Origin: Candidatus Propionivibrio aalborgensis
GTDB lineage: Bacteria > Pseudomonadota > Gammaproteobacteria > Burkholderiales > Rhodocyclaceae
Assembly: GCF_900089945.1 (NCBI RefSeq)
Contig: NZ_FLQY01000391.1
Coordinates: 1 to 42,993, forward strand
Direction of reading: 5' to 3'
Length of the DNA: 42,993 nucleotides
In this document: positions 16,905 through 26,676 of the stretch, in pieces
How the letters are laid out: every line of letters begins with the position of its first letter
How positions within the stretch are numbered: position 1 is the first letter of the stretch
Translations under genes and position numbers: made by a program
The notes under the pieces: model-generated
Databases searched by the model: none
What the model saw: only the letters and a program-made list of their open reading frames with translations
What the model was told of the DNA's origin: nothing

Positions 16905-19900
16905 ATGAATGCCGCAACGGAATTCGATGTCGGCCCGCTGACCTGGGTCAAGAGCGAGATCGACCTTGCACTGGAACGTGCTGACCAGGCGCTGCAGCAA
17001 TTCTCTGCAAGCGTTGTCGCAGGTTCAGGAGACCTGACGCAGCTTAGATTCAGCCGCACACACTTGCACCAGGTACAAGGTGCGCTGACCATCGTCGGCC
17101 TTGACGGGGTCACTCAGTTTGCAGAGGCGGTCGAATCGTTGCTTGAGGGGATTGAGCAACAGAAACGTCCTGCCGACGACGATTTCGTCGCTCTTGCACA
17201 GCGCTCCCTGGCTGCCATCAGCCACTATCTCGGTGACCTGATCAGCGGCCAGCCGAACCAGCCATTGCGCCTTTTGCCGCTCTACCGCGAGGTGCAGGAG
17301 GCGCGAGGGCTGGAGCACGTCTCGGCCACTGATCTCTTCTTCCCGGACTTGACCGCCCGCCTGCCGCGCCGCGAAACCCCGGCGCGGAAGATCGCGCACA
17401 GTGACTTGCAGCGCCTTGCGCGACAAGAACGCGCGCGCTTTCAACACGGTCTTCTGGCATGGCTGCGCGCGCCACACGATAGCCGTGGCATCAGCGAAAT
17501 GCTGGGTGCGATAAAGCGTATTGAAAACACGCAGGATGTCCCGTCGGCTCGCGCTTTCTGGTGGATTACGAGTGGCTTTCTCTCAGCATTGGCCGAGGAC
17601 AGCTTGCCGGGAGAGACGAACGTCAAGCAATTGTGCGCGCGCATTGATCTGCAGATACGTCGCTTGATTGAAGGATCGAAGAATGTCGCTGAGCGCCTGA
17701 TGCGCGACGTGCTCTATTTCGTCGCCAGCGCTGACAGCAACAACGATACGGTTCGGCTGGTCAAGAAGACCTATCAGTTGCATGCAATCATCCCGACCAC
17801 CGCCACGAGTGCCCCGGCACCGGAGGAAGCCGTTCGCCGCAAACTGCGTGATGTGATCACGCTGACCGAAGAAGCCTGGAATAAGTACTGCACCGGTACC
17901 ATGCAATCGCTTCCCTTGTTCAGGGAACACGCCAACGCCTTGTCTGCAGTCGTCGAACAGCTTGGCCATACTGACTTCCGCCGGCTGGCGCAAGCCATTG
18001 CCGCAGCCGCCAACTGGCTGTCAGAAGGCAGCTCCCGGCATTCGGAATCGCTGGCGATGGAAATCGCAACCGCGATTCTCCTGACCCAGAATGCGCAGGA
18101 AAATTTTGAGCAGCTCGGAAACGATTTTGCTCACCAGGTCGATGTCACCGTAGCCCGGATACATGGTTGCATTGCTGGAACTCCGCCACAGCCCGGATCG
18201 GAAGTCCCGTTGCTCGACGAGATGTCGCGCAAGGCTCAGGAAAAGCTGCTGGTCGGGCAGGTCGCCAAGGAGATCCAAAGCAATTTTGCACAAATCGAAC
18301 AGGTGCTCGATGGATTCTTCCGCGATACCTCGAAGAGCGCGGATCTCGTCAGCCTGGAGGTTCCGTTCCGCCAGGTCGTAGGCGCCTTGACCATGATGCG
18401 CCACGACGCTGCTGCCGTTGCTGTGCGCGAGTGTTCGGAAGAAATCAAACGCTTTGCAGAACCTGAGAGCCCCTCACAGGAAGCGGATTTCGAGCGCGTG
18501 GCCAACCAGTTGTCCATGATCGGCTTCTTTATTGATTCCCTGCAACATGGCGCTGTCGACTTTGAAGGCTTCGTCAGGCAGATGCAGTCAGGCACGGCGC
18601 TGGAGGCTGAAGAGACCGGCGAGCTCGACGAATTTGAAGGAATTGATGAGTCCGGACCGTTCGAAGAGATCGGGACATTCGAAATGGCCGAGGATGCGGA
18701 AGTACCCAAATCCGACATTTCGGTTGAGCAGGAGGTCGAGCGACTCAAGCTTGAGACACACGCGCTTCTCGGCGCTCTCAAGGAGCAGGCGGGCAACGAG
18801 AATCTGATCGAACAGGTAAGACACAATCTGTCGGCACTGAAGAACGATGCCGATCTCGTCGCTGACACGGCACTCGGCGAACAGGCCAAGGCCATGCTGA
18901 CGGCATTCAAGGCGGGGGGAGTTGCTTGGTCGCAGATTGAGCAGTTCATGGCAACACTCAAGCCAGAACTCCCTGAATCGATGAAATCATCGGCAGAAAC
19001 GGTTCAGCTCTCGCAAGCCAGCAACGAAGAGATCGACGCCGAACTGCTTGATATATTTTTGGAAGAAGCGAACGAGGTTCTTGGCACCATCGATGAGAAC
19101 CTGCAGGCGCTGAAAGGCCAACCACATAACGTCGAATTATTGACAACGATTCGGCGTTCGTTCCACACGCTCAAGGGCAGTGGACGCATGGTTGGCCTGA
19201 CGGATGTTGGCGAGGCCGCCTGGTCCATTGAGCAGACCCTTAATCTATGGCTACGGCAGGAGCTGGAAGTTGGCGCTTCCATTTTCGATCTGCTTGAGCA
19301 GGCACACAGCGTTTTCGCGACATGGGTCCGCTATCTGGAAACTCAAACAGGAAGTGCTCCCGATCCGACCGACCTGATCACTTTTTCCGATTCGCTTCGA
19401 CGAGAGAAGGAAGAAGTGCAGGAGGCTCCTCCGGCGCCGACTGTTGACGCAACGGCGAGTAGCGAAGTCGAGGGTGAACTCGAAACGATCTCGCTTGACG
19501 AACTGCCGTCGGAAACTCCCCTGGAATCGGAAGAATCACCAGAGGCTCTTCAGAGCGCCGAATTGATTGAATTCGATGCCCCGCAACCACCGCCTGAACA
19601 AGAGGGGGCCAATCTCGCCAGCGATCTCGAGATAGTTGAGGAAATCGATGAATCGGATTTCAGCTTTGACACTCCCGTCGAGGAAGCGGCGGCGCAAGCT
19701 GAGGAGGGCGCGCTGCCGGATGTCGAACCTTCAGCTGTCGAGCCTGTAGCGAGCGAGTCGGAAGCACAATTGCGAATCTCCATCTCGCCAACGCTATATG
19801 AGATATTTTCTGAAGAAGCAGACGTTCATCTGGCTACGTTGCACCGCGAACTGCCAGTCCTGGAAAAGGATGAATTGACGCCTACCCCGCAGGATATGTA

Positions 19901-22622
19901 CCGGGCGGCTCACACACTCGCCGGCATCTCCGCAACAGTCGGGATTTCGTCCGTCAATCAATTAGGCCTTGCGCTGGAACATGCACTGTTGCGCCGCGAC
20001 AATTCGGCACAACCAGGCAGCCTGGAAGCCCTCGGGATAGTCAGACAGGCCGTCGGCGAGCTTGATCTGATGCTGTCATCCCTGGCCGATGAACGCGAAC
20101 CCGACGTGCCCGCAGGGCTGATCGAAGCCCTGGATTCACTTTATCCGGCAAACCTGGTTACATCTCAGGAACCGCCTGCAGAGCATGAAGCCGCAACGGA
20201 ACAGCCAGCGAGTGGCGAAACAGTGCCGCCGCAGGAAACCGCCAAAGCCGAATTCGAACACAAACCTTCTTTCTTGTCTGAAATCAATCAACTGAAGGAC
20301 GAGATTGACGAGCAACTGCTGCCCATATTCCTTGAGGAAGCGGTTGATCTGAATCAGGGCATTGCCACTCAGCTACGTGCCTTGCGTACCGAGCCAAACA
20401 GTGCGGAAGCGTTTCGAACGCTCAAACGCCAGTTGCATACCCTCAAGGGCAGCGCCCGGATGGCTGGCGCAATGAATCTGGGCGAAATAACACACGCCAT
20501 TGAAACACGCGTTGATCAGGCCAGCAGCGCCGATGGCGTTCCGCTCGAAGTGATTGACGAAATCGAAAGCGCCTTTGATTCGGTGCTACAGATTATCGAA
20601 CGTCTCCAAAAAGGAGAAAAACTCGACCAACTGCCTGAAACGCCTGCTGCACCGCATGTGCAGGTCGACGACGCTGCGCTTGCGAAGCCGGGTGCGGAGC
20701 CGGAGAAGGTTGCTGTTACTGTAGAGCGCCGGACGGATCGTCGTGGCGATCGATTGCGCGTTGCCGAGGCCGAAGTCGATGCTGAAGCTCTCGCACAACG
20801 GGCCACCTTGCGCGTTCGCGCAGACGTCATCGACCGACTGGTAAATGAAGCGGGTGAATTGTCGATCGCCCGCGCGCGGATTGAAGGCGAGATGCGCAGC
20901 CTGAAAACGTCTCTGCTCGATCTGACGGAAAACGTGATTCGTTTGCGCCGTCAGTTGCGTGAAGTCGAAATTCAGGCTGAATCGCAAATGCAATCGCACA
21001 CTGCGCAAACCAATGAGCAGCACGCCGGGTTCGATCCGCTGGAACTGGACCGTTTTACCCGCTTCCAGGAACTTACACGGATGATGGCGGAGTCGGTCAA
21101 CGACGTTGCCACTGTCCAGCAAAACCTGCTGAAGAACCTAGACGACGCCAATGCCTCGATCATCGCCCAGGCTCGCCTGAACCGTGAGGTTCAACAAGCC
21201 CTAATGGCAGTTCGCATGGTGCCATTTGGCAGTCTGGCGGATCGCCTGTACCGCATTGTCCGGCAAACCTCCAAGGAGCTTAACAAACGCGCCAACCTTG
21301 AAATAGTGGGAAGCCAGGTAGAACTTGACCGAAGCGTACTGGACAAGATGGGCGCTCCGCTGGAGCACTTGCTTCGCAACGCTATCGCTCACGGCCTGGA
21401 AGAACGCGAAATACGGGTTGCGCAGGGCAAGCCGGGTATCGGCGAGATTTCACTGGCGCTCAAACAGGAAGGTAACGAAATCATTCTGAGCCTTACCGAT
21501 GATGGTGCCGGACTCGACTATGAGCGAATTCGTGCGCGTGCCATTGACGCCGGGCTGCTGGCTGCCGACGAAGAAGCCAGCCCGACGCGCCTTGCAGATA
21601 TGATCTTCACTTCGGGCTTTTCGACTGCTACCGACGTATCGCAGATCGCGGGTCGCGGTGTTGGCATGGATGTGGTCAAAACCGAGGTTAGCCGCCTGGG
21701 CGGTCGGATCGAAATAGTATCCGCGTCCGGCCAAGGAACGCAGTTCCTGCTTTACATTCCGCTGACGTTGGCTGTTACCAAGGCCTTGTTGGTACGCGCC
21801 GGCAACAAGAACTATGCCATTCCATCAGTGATGATCGAGCAGGTGCTCGATCTCAAGGAAGACGCCCTGAGCCGAATTCGTGATGCCGGTAGCGCCGAAT
21901 GGATGGGGAACCAATACCCATTCAATTACCTGCCGCATATGCTCGGTGAAATACAGACCCATCCCGATCATCAACGCCAGTACTGGGTCTTGCTGCTGCG
22001 TAGCGGTGCGCAACGGATTGCGGTACAGGTCGATGAGCTTCTCGGCAACCACGAAATCGTTGTCAAGAATATCGGACCGCAACTTGCCCGCGTCATCGGT
22101 ATCGATGGGGCGACGGTTCTTGGCAACGGTCAGGTCGTGTTGATATTGAATCCGGTGGCGCTGAGCCGTCGATCGGTTGTTGAATTGGCCGCCCCGATTT
22201 CGACAACGCCCGAACTCCCTGCCGAAGAGACGGCTACCGCCACGCTGCCCAAAGTCATGATCGTTGATGACTCCTTGACTGTGCGCAAGATCACCGGCCG
22301 TTTGCTGGCGCGTGAAGGTTATCAAGTACTCACTGCCAAGGATGGCGTCGAGGCTCTTGAACAATTGCTCGATGTTGTTCCAGAGGTGATGATCGTTGAT
22401 ATCGAAATGCCGCGCATGGACGGTTTCGACCTCACGCGAAACATCCGTGCAGACAGCCGCCTTAAGGCAATTCCGATCATCATGATCACTTCGCGTACAG
22501 CCGAGAAGCACCGTGCCTATGCCTTTGAAATCGGTGTCAATAACTACCTCGGCAAGCCGTATCAGGAAGACGAATTGCTGCAGCTGGTAGCGGATTTCGT
22601 TTCGCAGCAACGCCACGCCTGA
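16905..22622 (+). CDS. chpA: ChpA/PilL hybrid chemotaxis histidine kinase with multiple HPt domains
   Basis: Central kinase of the Pil-Chp system, 1905 residues. In order: a degenerate HPt with His55 in HLHQVQGALTIVG; a substituted one with Gln490 in FRQVVGALTMM; HPt with His754 in FHTLKGSGRMVG; one with His1003 in AHTLAGISATVG (Lys of the motif replaced by Ala); HPt with His1178 in LHTLKGSARMAG; dimerisation region (about 1300–1420); HATPase with N-box HLLRNAIAHG (1488–1497) and GRGVGMD; CheW-like domain; C-terminal receiver with Asp1788, Asp1789, phosphoacceptor Asp1832 and Lys1884. Acidic linkers separate the HPts. It is PilL in some naming. No pilK, chpB or chpC follows. It starts 33 bases after pilJ. 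Confidence 0.95.
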   Translation: MNAATEFDVGPLTWVKSEIDLALERADQALQQFSASVVAGSGDLTQLRFSRTHLHQVQGALTIVGLDGVTQFAEAVESLLEGIEQQKRPADDDFVALAQRSLAAISHYLGDLISGQPNQPLRLLPLYREVQEARGLEHVSATDLFFPDLTARLPRRETPARKIAHSDLQRLARQERARFQHGLLAWLRAPHDSRGISEMLGAIKRIENTQDVPSARAFWWITSGFLSALAEDSLPGETNVKQLCARIDLQIRRLIEGSKNVAERLMRDVLYFVASADSNNDTVRLVKKTYQLHAIIPTTATSAPAPEEAVRRKLRDVITLTEEAWNKYCTGTMQSLPLFREHANALSAVVEQLGHTDFRRLAQAIAAAANWLSEGSSRHSESLAMEIATAILLTQNAQENFEQLGNDFAHQVDVTVARIHGCIAGTPPQPGSEVPLLDEMSRKAQEKLLVGQVAKEIQSNFAQIEQVLDGFFRDTSKSADLVSLEVPFRQVVGALTMMRHDAAAVAVRECSEEIKRFAEPESPSQEADFERVANQLSMIGFFIDSLQHGAVDFEGFVRQMQSGTALEAEETGELDEFEGIDESGPFEEIGTFEMAEDAEVPKSDISVEQEVERLKLETHALLGALKEQAGNENLIEQVRHNLSALKNDADLVADTALGEQAKAMLTAFKAGGVAWSQIEQFMATLKPELPESMKSSAETVQLSQASNEEIDAELLDIFLEEANEVLGTIDENLQALKGQPHNVELLTTIRRSFHTLKGSGRMVGLTDVGEAAWSIEQTLNLWLRQELEVGASIFDLLEQAHSVFATWVRYLETQTGSAPDPTDLITFSDSLRREKEEVQEAPPAPTVDATASSEVEGELETISLDELPSETPLESEESPEALQSAELIEFDAPQPPPEQEGANLASDLEIVEEIDESDFSFDTPVEEAAAQAEEGALPDVEPSAVEPVASESEAQLRISISPTLYEIFSEEADVHLATLHRELPVLEKDELTPTPQDMYRAAHTLAGISATVGISSVNQLGLALEHALLRRDNSAQPGSLEALGIVRQAVGELDLMLSSLADEREPDVPAGLIEALDSLYPANLVTSQEPPAEHEAATEQPASGETVPPQETAKAEFEHKPSFLSEINQLKDEIDEQLLPIFLEEAVDLNQGIATQLRALRTEPNSAEAFRTLKRQLHTLKGSARMAGAMNLGEITHAIETRVDQASSADGVPLEVIDEIESAFDSVLQIIERLQKGEKLDQLPETPAAPHVQVDDAALAKPGAEPEKVAVTVERRTDRRGDRLRVAEAEVDAEALAQRATLRVRADVIDRLVNEAGELSIARARIEGEMRSLKTSLLDLTENVIRLRRQLREVEIQAESQMQSHTAQTNEQHAGFDPLELDRFTRFQELTRMMAESVNDVATVQQNLLKNLDDANASIIAQARLNREVQQALMAVRMVPFGSLADRLYRIVRQTSKELNKRANLEIVGSQVELDRSVLDKMGAPLEHLLRNAIAHGLEEREIRVAQGKPGIGEISLALKQEGNEIILSLTDDGAGLDYERIRARAIDAGLLAADEEASPTRLADMIFTSGFSTATDVSQIAGRGVGMDVVKTEVSRLGGRIEIVSASGQGTQFLLYIPLTLAVTKALLVRAGNKNYAIPSVMIEQVLDLKEDALSRIRDAGSAEWMGNQYPFNYLPHMLGEIQTHPDHQRQYWVLLLRSGAQRIAVQVDELLGNHEIVVKNIGPQLARVIGIDGATVLGNGQVVLILNPVALSRRSVVELAAPISTTPELPAEETATATLPKVMIVDDSLTVRKITGRLLAREGYQVLTAKDGVEALEQLLDVVPEVMIVDIEMPRMDGFDLTRNIRADSRLKAIPIIMITSRTAEKHRAYAFEIGVNNYLGKPYQEDELLQLVADFVSQQRHA

Positions 22623-22878
22623 CCACTGCCAAGCGCTCCCCAGAGCTTGTCGGGACTGACGAGCCAATTGAGTGTGGTCGAATCGATGATTCTTCGGCAA
22701 GCAGATCGTCCGGCAATGCCCATGTGCCACAGAGCGTCATGGATCGGGTTTTTCAGCCGCCGGATACTGCCCACGGTTAGGTGAGCGGTGGCATGCAGAT
22801 CGCGTCCGGACCAGCCTCGATCCAAACCAGGCATTGATTCCCTTTGTATCGACTGGCGCCAATGATTAAAATGTACCT
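22623..22878. other. 256-base spacer after chpA
   Basis: The largest spacer in the window. No tRNA, hairpin terminator with T-run, or recognisable ORF on the plus strand. A minus-strand reading of up to 90 codons (22562–22834) runs into the end of chpA; its translation matches no family I recognise and it has no clear ribosome site. A weak promoter for yqgE lies at its right end. Confidence 0.5.
22844..22872 (+). promoter_or_regulatory. Weak candidate promoter for yqgE
   Basis: TTGTAT (22844–22849), 17-base spacer, TAAAAT (22867–22872). The ATG of yqgE is only seven bases later, so a transcript from here would be almost leaderless. Confidence 0.25.
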
Positions 22879-23439
22879 ATGCAAAGCTTTGACCTGACCG
22901 ATCATTTCCTTATCGCCATGCCGGCGATGGACGATCCGTATTTTTCTAAATCCCTGATTTACATTGCCGAACACAACGATCAGGGCGCACTCGGAATCAT
23001 CGTCAATCGCCCGATCGACATGAGCCTGGCGACCCTGTTCGAAAAAATCGATGTGCCTTTCGAGACTCTGGGCATGGCTAATTTGCCGATCTTCTTCGGT
23101 GGGCCGGTTCAGACTGATCGGGGCTTTGTCCTGCATCGGCCGGTCGGCGAATGGCAGTCAACGCTGGCCGTCAATCAGGACGTTGGACTAACCAGCTCGC
23201 GCGATGTCCTGCAGGCTGTTGCACGTGACGGACAACCGCACGAAATCATGGTAACGCTTGGCTATTCAGGGTGGGGAGCTGGCCAGATCGAACACGAGCT
23301 GGCTCAGAATGCCTGGCTGACAGTGCCGGCCGACCCCCACATTCTGTTCGAACTCCCCTACGAAGACAGATTGCCGTCGGCGATGGAAATACTGGGCATC
23401 GATTTCAAGAATCTCGCCGTCAAGGCCGGACATGCCTGA
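22879..23439 (+). CDS. YqgE/AlgH family protein
   Basis: UPF0301 (DUF179) family, 186 residues, the usual size. The family N-terminus is plain: [17 protein letters not shown], then [21 protein letters not shown], and later [10 protein letters not shown]-like [12 protein letters not shown]. AlgH was linked to alginate regulation in Pseudomonas, but the molecular role of the family is not settled, so no function is asserted. It overlaps ruvX by eight bases; yqgE–ruvX–pyrR–pyrB is a conserved order in Pseudomonas and betaproteobacteria. Confidence 0.94.
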   Translation: MQSFDLTDHFLIAMPAMDDPYFSKSLIYIAEHNDQGALGIIVNRPIDMSLATLFEKIDVPFETLGMANLPIFFGGPVQTDRGFVLHRPVGEWQSTLAVNQDVGLTSSRDVLQAVARDGQPHEIMVTLGYSGWGAGQIEHELAQNAWLTVPADPHILFELPYEDRLPSAMEILGIDFKNLAVKAGHA

Positions 23440-23926
23440 CGCGACCACGAGTACCCGCGGAACGGTGCTCGCTTTTGACTTCGGCGAAAAACGGATTGGC
23501 GTAGCCGTCGGCGAGTGCTTGCTTGGTCAGGCACATCCACTGACAACGATTCGGAGCGAGGTTAACGTCGAACGCTTCGCCGCGATCGCCGCGCTGATCG
23601 ACGAATGGCAACCCGTCAGACTTATTGTCGGCCTCCCGGTAGCACTCGACGGCACGACGCACGCCATGACCGCGCGCTGCACTCGCTTTGCCAATCAGTT
23701 ACGCGGCCGCTTCGGCATTGCCGTCGATTACGCCGAAGAACGGCTCAGTTCAGTCGAAGCGGAAGAAAGGCTGCGCGAAAGCGGTCATAATGCGAAAAGC
23801 GCCAAAGAACATATAGATGCTCTTGCCGCCCAGATCGTTTTGCAGGGGTTTTTTGAACGCAGCGCTAAACAACCTGTCGATGACCCTACGGATCACAAAA
23901 TATATGCCACTCACCAAGTTGCCTGA
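23432..23926 (+). CDS. ruvX: Putative pre-16S rRNA nuclease / RuvX (YqgF)
   Basis: RNase H-fold nuclease of 164 residues; the E. coli YqgF protein is implicated in 16S rRNA 5'-end maturation and relatives can act on Holliday junctions. Visible: [13 protein letters not shown] with catalytic Asp16, [25 protein letters not shown] with the middle acidic residue, and [13 protein letters not shown] with the last Asp. All three acidic positions of the fold are kept. The ATG at 23432 overlaps yqgE; the 3' end overlaps pyrR. Confidence 0.93.
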   Translation: MPDATTSTRGTVLAFDFGEKRIGVAVGECLLGQAHPLTTIRSEVNVERFAAIAALIDEWQPVRLIVGLPVALDGTTHAMTARCTRFANQLRGRFGIAVDYAEERLSSVEAEERLRESGHNAKSAKEHIDALAAQIVLQGFFERSAKQPVDDPTDHKIYATHQVA

Positions 23927-24410
23927 TGCCGAAGCGCAATGCGCCGAACTGGCAGCACTCATCCGCACGCAACTGAAGGCAAACACCATGCTGGTGGGGA
24001 TTCACAGCGGTGGTGTCTGGGTCGCCCGACGTCTGCACGAATTACTCGGATTAGCCGGAGAAATTGGGCAGATCGACGTTTCGTTCTACCGCGATGATTT
24101 TGGCGAGAAAGGGTTGCATCCGCAGGTCAAGCCCACGTCGATTCCCTTCGACGTCGAGGCACTTCATCTGATTCTGGTTGACGACGTTCTATACACCGGC
24201 CGCACAACACGTGCGGCAGTAAACGAGTTATTCGACTACGGACGTCCCGCCAGCATCAAGCTTGCCGTTCTTGCCGATCGTGGGGGACGCGAGTTGCCGA
24301 TCTGTGCCGAATTCTGCACCTGGCAAGTTGATCTGGAGGAGAACGAAGAGCTTGTGCTCGAACCCGAAGCGACGGGGAGGCTGCAATGGAAGCGGGTTGA
24401 ACATGCTTAG
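23904..24410 (+). CDS. pyrR: PyrR: uracil phosphoribosyltransferase / pyrimidine regulator
   Basis: PRTase-fold protein of 168 residues placed directly before pyrB. It carries the PRPP-binding loop [16 protein letters not shown] (about 89–104), and [12 protein letters not shown] and VSFYRDDF typical of PyrR. In Gram-positives PyrR binds pyr mRNA to cause attenuation; in pseudomonads and relatives its regulatory role is less well defined. No anti-terminator structure is obvious in this overlapping context, so regulation is left open. Start: ATG 23904 gives the usual length; ATG 23880 is in frame eight codons upstream. Both overlap the ruvX stop. Confidence 0.93.
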   Translation: MPLTKLPDAEAQCAELAALIRTQLKANTMLVGIHSGGVWVARRLHELLGLAGEIGQIDVSFYRDDFGEKGLHPQVKPTSIPFDVEALHLILVDDVLYTGRTTRAAVNELFDYGRPASIKLAVLADRGGRELPICAEFCTWQVDLEENEELVLEPEATGRLQWKRVEHA

Positions 24411-25377
24411 TTCTCTGCACAAGAATCCGCAACTCAACACCAACGGGGAACTGACGCACCTGTTATCGATTCATGGTCTGCCAGTTGAAATATTGACGCA
24501 AATCCTCGATACGGCGTCAAGCTTCCTTAAAGTCTCCGACCGTGATGTGAAGAAGGTACCGCTGCTTCGGGGAAAAAGCGTTTTCAACGTGTTTTTCGAG
24601 AATTCCACACGCACGCGCACTACGTTCGAAATCGCGGCCAAGCGCCTCTCGGCCGACGTCATCAACCTTGATGTGACTCGCTCATCAACGGCCAAGGGTG
24701 AGACCTTGCTCGATACCGTCGACAATCTGGTTGCCATGCACGCCGACATGTTTGTTGTCCGTCACGCCGCTTCCGGTGCGCCTTACCTTATCGTTGATCA
24801 CTTGCGCCGAGTTGGTCGAACTGATGTGCATGTCGTCAATGCCGGTGATGGACGACATTCGCACCCGACACAGGGTCTGCTCGACATGTACACGATCCGT
24901 CACTACAAAAAGGGTTTCACCAATCTGACCGTTGCCATCGTTGGCGACATCCTTCATTCTCGTGTCGCACGCTCGGACATTCACGCGCTGAAAACCCTGG
25001 GAGTCGCCCAGATTCGCGCGGTCGGCCCACAGACCTTGATGCCAGCGGACGTTGAAAAGATGGGTGTGCGCGTCTGCAACGACCTGCAGGAAGGACTCAG
25101 GGATTGCGACGTCGTAATAATGCTACGCCTGCAAAACGAACGCATGAATGGGGTATTGCTGCCCTCGGCACGCGAATACTTCAGCAGTTACGGACTGACG
25201 CCTGAAACGCTGGCACTGGCCAAAGACGACGCCATCGTGATGCATCCGGGTCCGATGAATCGTGGCGTTGAAATCGATTCAGAGGTCGCCGACGGGCCAC
25301 AGGCTGTCATCTTGCCGCAGGTTACCTTCGGCATTGCGGTGCGCATGGCAGTGATGAGCATTCTGGCGGGGAACTGA
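24403..25377 (+). CDS. pyrB: Aspartate carbamoyltransferase catalytic subunit
   Basis: Condenses carbamoyl phosphate with aspartate, the first committed step of pyrimidine synthesis. The 324 residues show the carbamoyl-phosphate loop [13 protein letters not shown] (with STRTR at 68–72), [29 protein letters not shown], the RLQNER stretch and the [10 protein letters not shown] aspartate site. ATG 24403 overlaps the pyrR stop; the open frame upstream is pyrR read out of frame. No pyrI follows; instead pyrC' does, which fits the dodecameric class of enzyme known from Pseudomonas. Confidence 0.96.
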   Translation: MLSSLHKNPQLNTNGELTHLLSIHGLPVEILTQILDTASSFLKVSDRDVKKVPLLRGKSVFNVFFENSTRTRTTFEIAAKRLSADVINLDVTRSSTAKGETLLDTVDNLVAMHADMFVVRHAASGAPYLIVDHLRRVGRTDVHVVNAGDGRHSHPTQGLLDMYTIRHYKKGFTNLTVAIVGDILHSRVARSDIHALKTLGVAQIRAVGPQTLMPADVEKMGVRVCNDLQEGLRDCDVVIMLRLQNERMNGVLLPSAREYFSSYGLTPETLALAKDDAIVMHPGPMNRGVEIDSEVADGPQAVILPQVTFGIAVRMAVMSILAGN

Positions 25378-25380
25378 ACG

Positions 25381-26676
25381 ATGCACAGCGAATTCAGCAG
25401 ATTCGAACTCCCCCATATTCAAATCAAAAACGGCCGAGTGATCGACCCAAAGAACGGCATCGATGAGCAAGCAGACGTATTTGTCGCCGACGGGCGCATC
25501 CAGGCCATCGGCCAGCCGCCATCAGGTTTTAAGCCGGCGCAGGTACTTGATGCCAGCGAACGAATAGTCTGTCCCGGGCTGGTTGACCTGTCTACGCGTC
25601 TGGCCAACCTCGAATCCGAACTTTCAGCGGCAGTTGCGGGTGGCGTCACGGCAGTGGCCTGTCCGCCCGACACCAAACCTCCGCTCGACGAGCCTGGACT
25701 GGTTGAGCGCCTGGTCCGGCGCAGTGAAGCACTGGGTCTGGCGCGGGTTTTTCCTATTGGCGCACTCACCCAGCAACTGGCTGGCGAAAAGCTCTCCGAA
25801 ATGGTCAGCCTGACGCGCGCCGGCTGCATCGCCTTCTCGCAAGCGAAGCAGCCCATCTTCGATACGCAGGTGTTGTTACGAGCAATGCAATATGCCGCCA
25901 CCTTCGGTTACGCGACCCGCCTTCAGCCTCAGGATCACTACTTGGCACGCGACGGCGTTGCACACGACGGCGAAGTTGCCTCAAGGCTTGGCCTTGCCGG
26001 TATTCCGGTTTGTGCCGAGACAGTCGCTATCGTCACCGCACTTCAGCTGGCACAGGTAACCGGAGTTCGCTTGCATCTGGCCAGGCTGTCCTCGGCCGCG
26101 GGCATCGCTTTGGTTCGTCAGGCAAGAAACAATGGTCTGAACATCAGTTGTGACGTTTCCATTCATCACCTGCATCTCTGCGAAGCGGATATCGGCTACT
26201 TTGACAGCCATGCCCGCTTTGACCCGCCGCTCCGGTCGGAAAGCGACCGCGATGCGCTACGGGCAGCCGCGGCGGATGGACTGGCTACGATTTGCTCTGA
26301 CCATACTCCCGTTGACGAAGACGGCAAGCAACTACCCTTTGCTGAATCCCTCTCGGGCGCTACCGGGCTCGAACTGCTGCTGCCGCTGGTCTTGAAATGG
26401 GCGGTGGAAATGAAACTTCCCCTGCTAACGGCAATCGCCAGGGTCACCTGCGACCCTGCCGCCATTCTTGGCATTGAAGCGGGCTCACTGAGCGCCGGGT
26501 GCCCTGCGGATATCTGTGTCTTTGACCCGACTGAGACGTGGTGCGTCAAGCCCATGGCGTTGCGCAGCGAGGGAAAGAATTCCCCGTTCATGGATAGCGA
26601 AATGACCGGCCGGGTGCATACGACGCTCGTAGGAGGACGCATCGTTTTCGAAATCCAGGAATCCAGGTTCAGCTAA
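25381..26676 (+). CDS. pyrC': Dihydroorotase-like PyrC' (probably non-catalytic)
   Basis: Amidohydrolase-fold protein of 431 residues, three bases after pyrB. It aligns with type I dihydroorotases (IKNGRVIDP, CPGLVDL, GVTAVACPP, SIHHLHL, FDPPLRS), but the zinc-binding D-x-H-x-H after GLVD is D69-L-S71-T-R73, so both His ligands are lost, and the later DHAPH is DHTPV (307–311). In Pseudomonas such PyrC' chains are inactive as dihydroorotase but needed to assemble active aspartate transcarbamoylase. The same role is inferred here; a true pyrC should be elsewhere. The 3' end overlaps the converging DUF167 gene by eight bases. Confidence 0.9.
   Translation: MHSEFSRFELPHIQIKNGRVIDPKNGIDEQADVFVADGRIQAIGQPPSGFKPAQVLDASERIVCPGLVDLSTRLANLESELSAAVAGGVTAVACPPDTKPPLDEPGLVERLVRRSEALGLARVFPIGALTQQLAGEKLSEMVSLTRAGCIAFSQAKQPIFDTQVLLRAMQYAATFGYATRLQPQDHYLARDGVAHDGEVASRLGLAGIPVCAETVAIVTALQLAQVTGVRLHLARLSSAAGIALVRQARNNGLNISCDVSIHHLHLCEADIGYFDSHARFDPPLRSESDRDALRAAAADGLATICSDHTPVDEDGKQLPFAESLSGATGLELLLPLVLKWAVEMKLPLLTAIARVTCDPAAILGIEAGSLSAGCPADICVFDPTETWCVKPMALRSEGKNSPFMDSEMTGRVHTTLVGGRIVFEIQESRFS

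Noticed and set aside
24262-24402. Upstream extension of the pyrB frame
   Set aside because: It is pyrR sequence read out of frame; ATG 24403 gives the family N-terminus and length.
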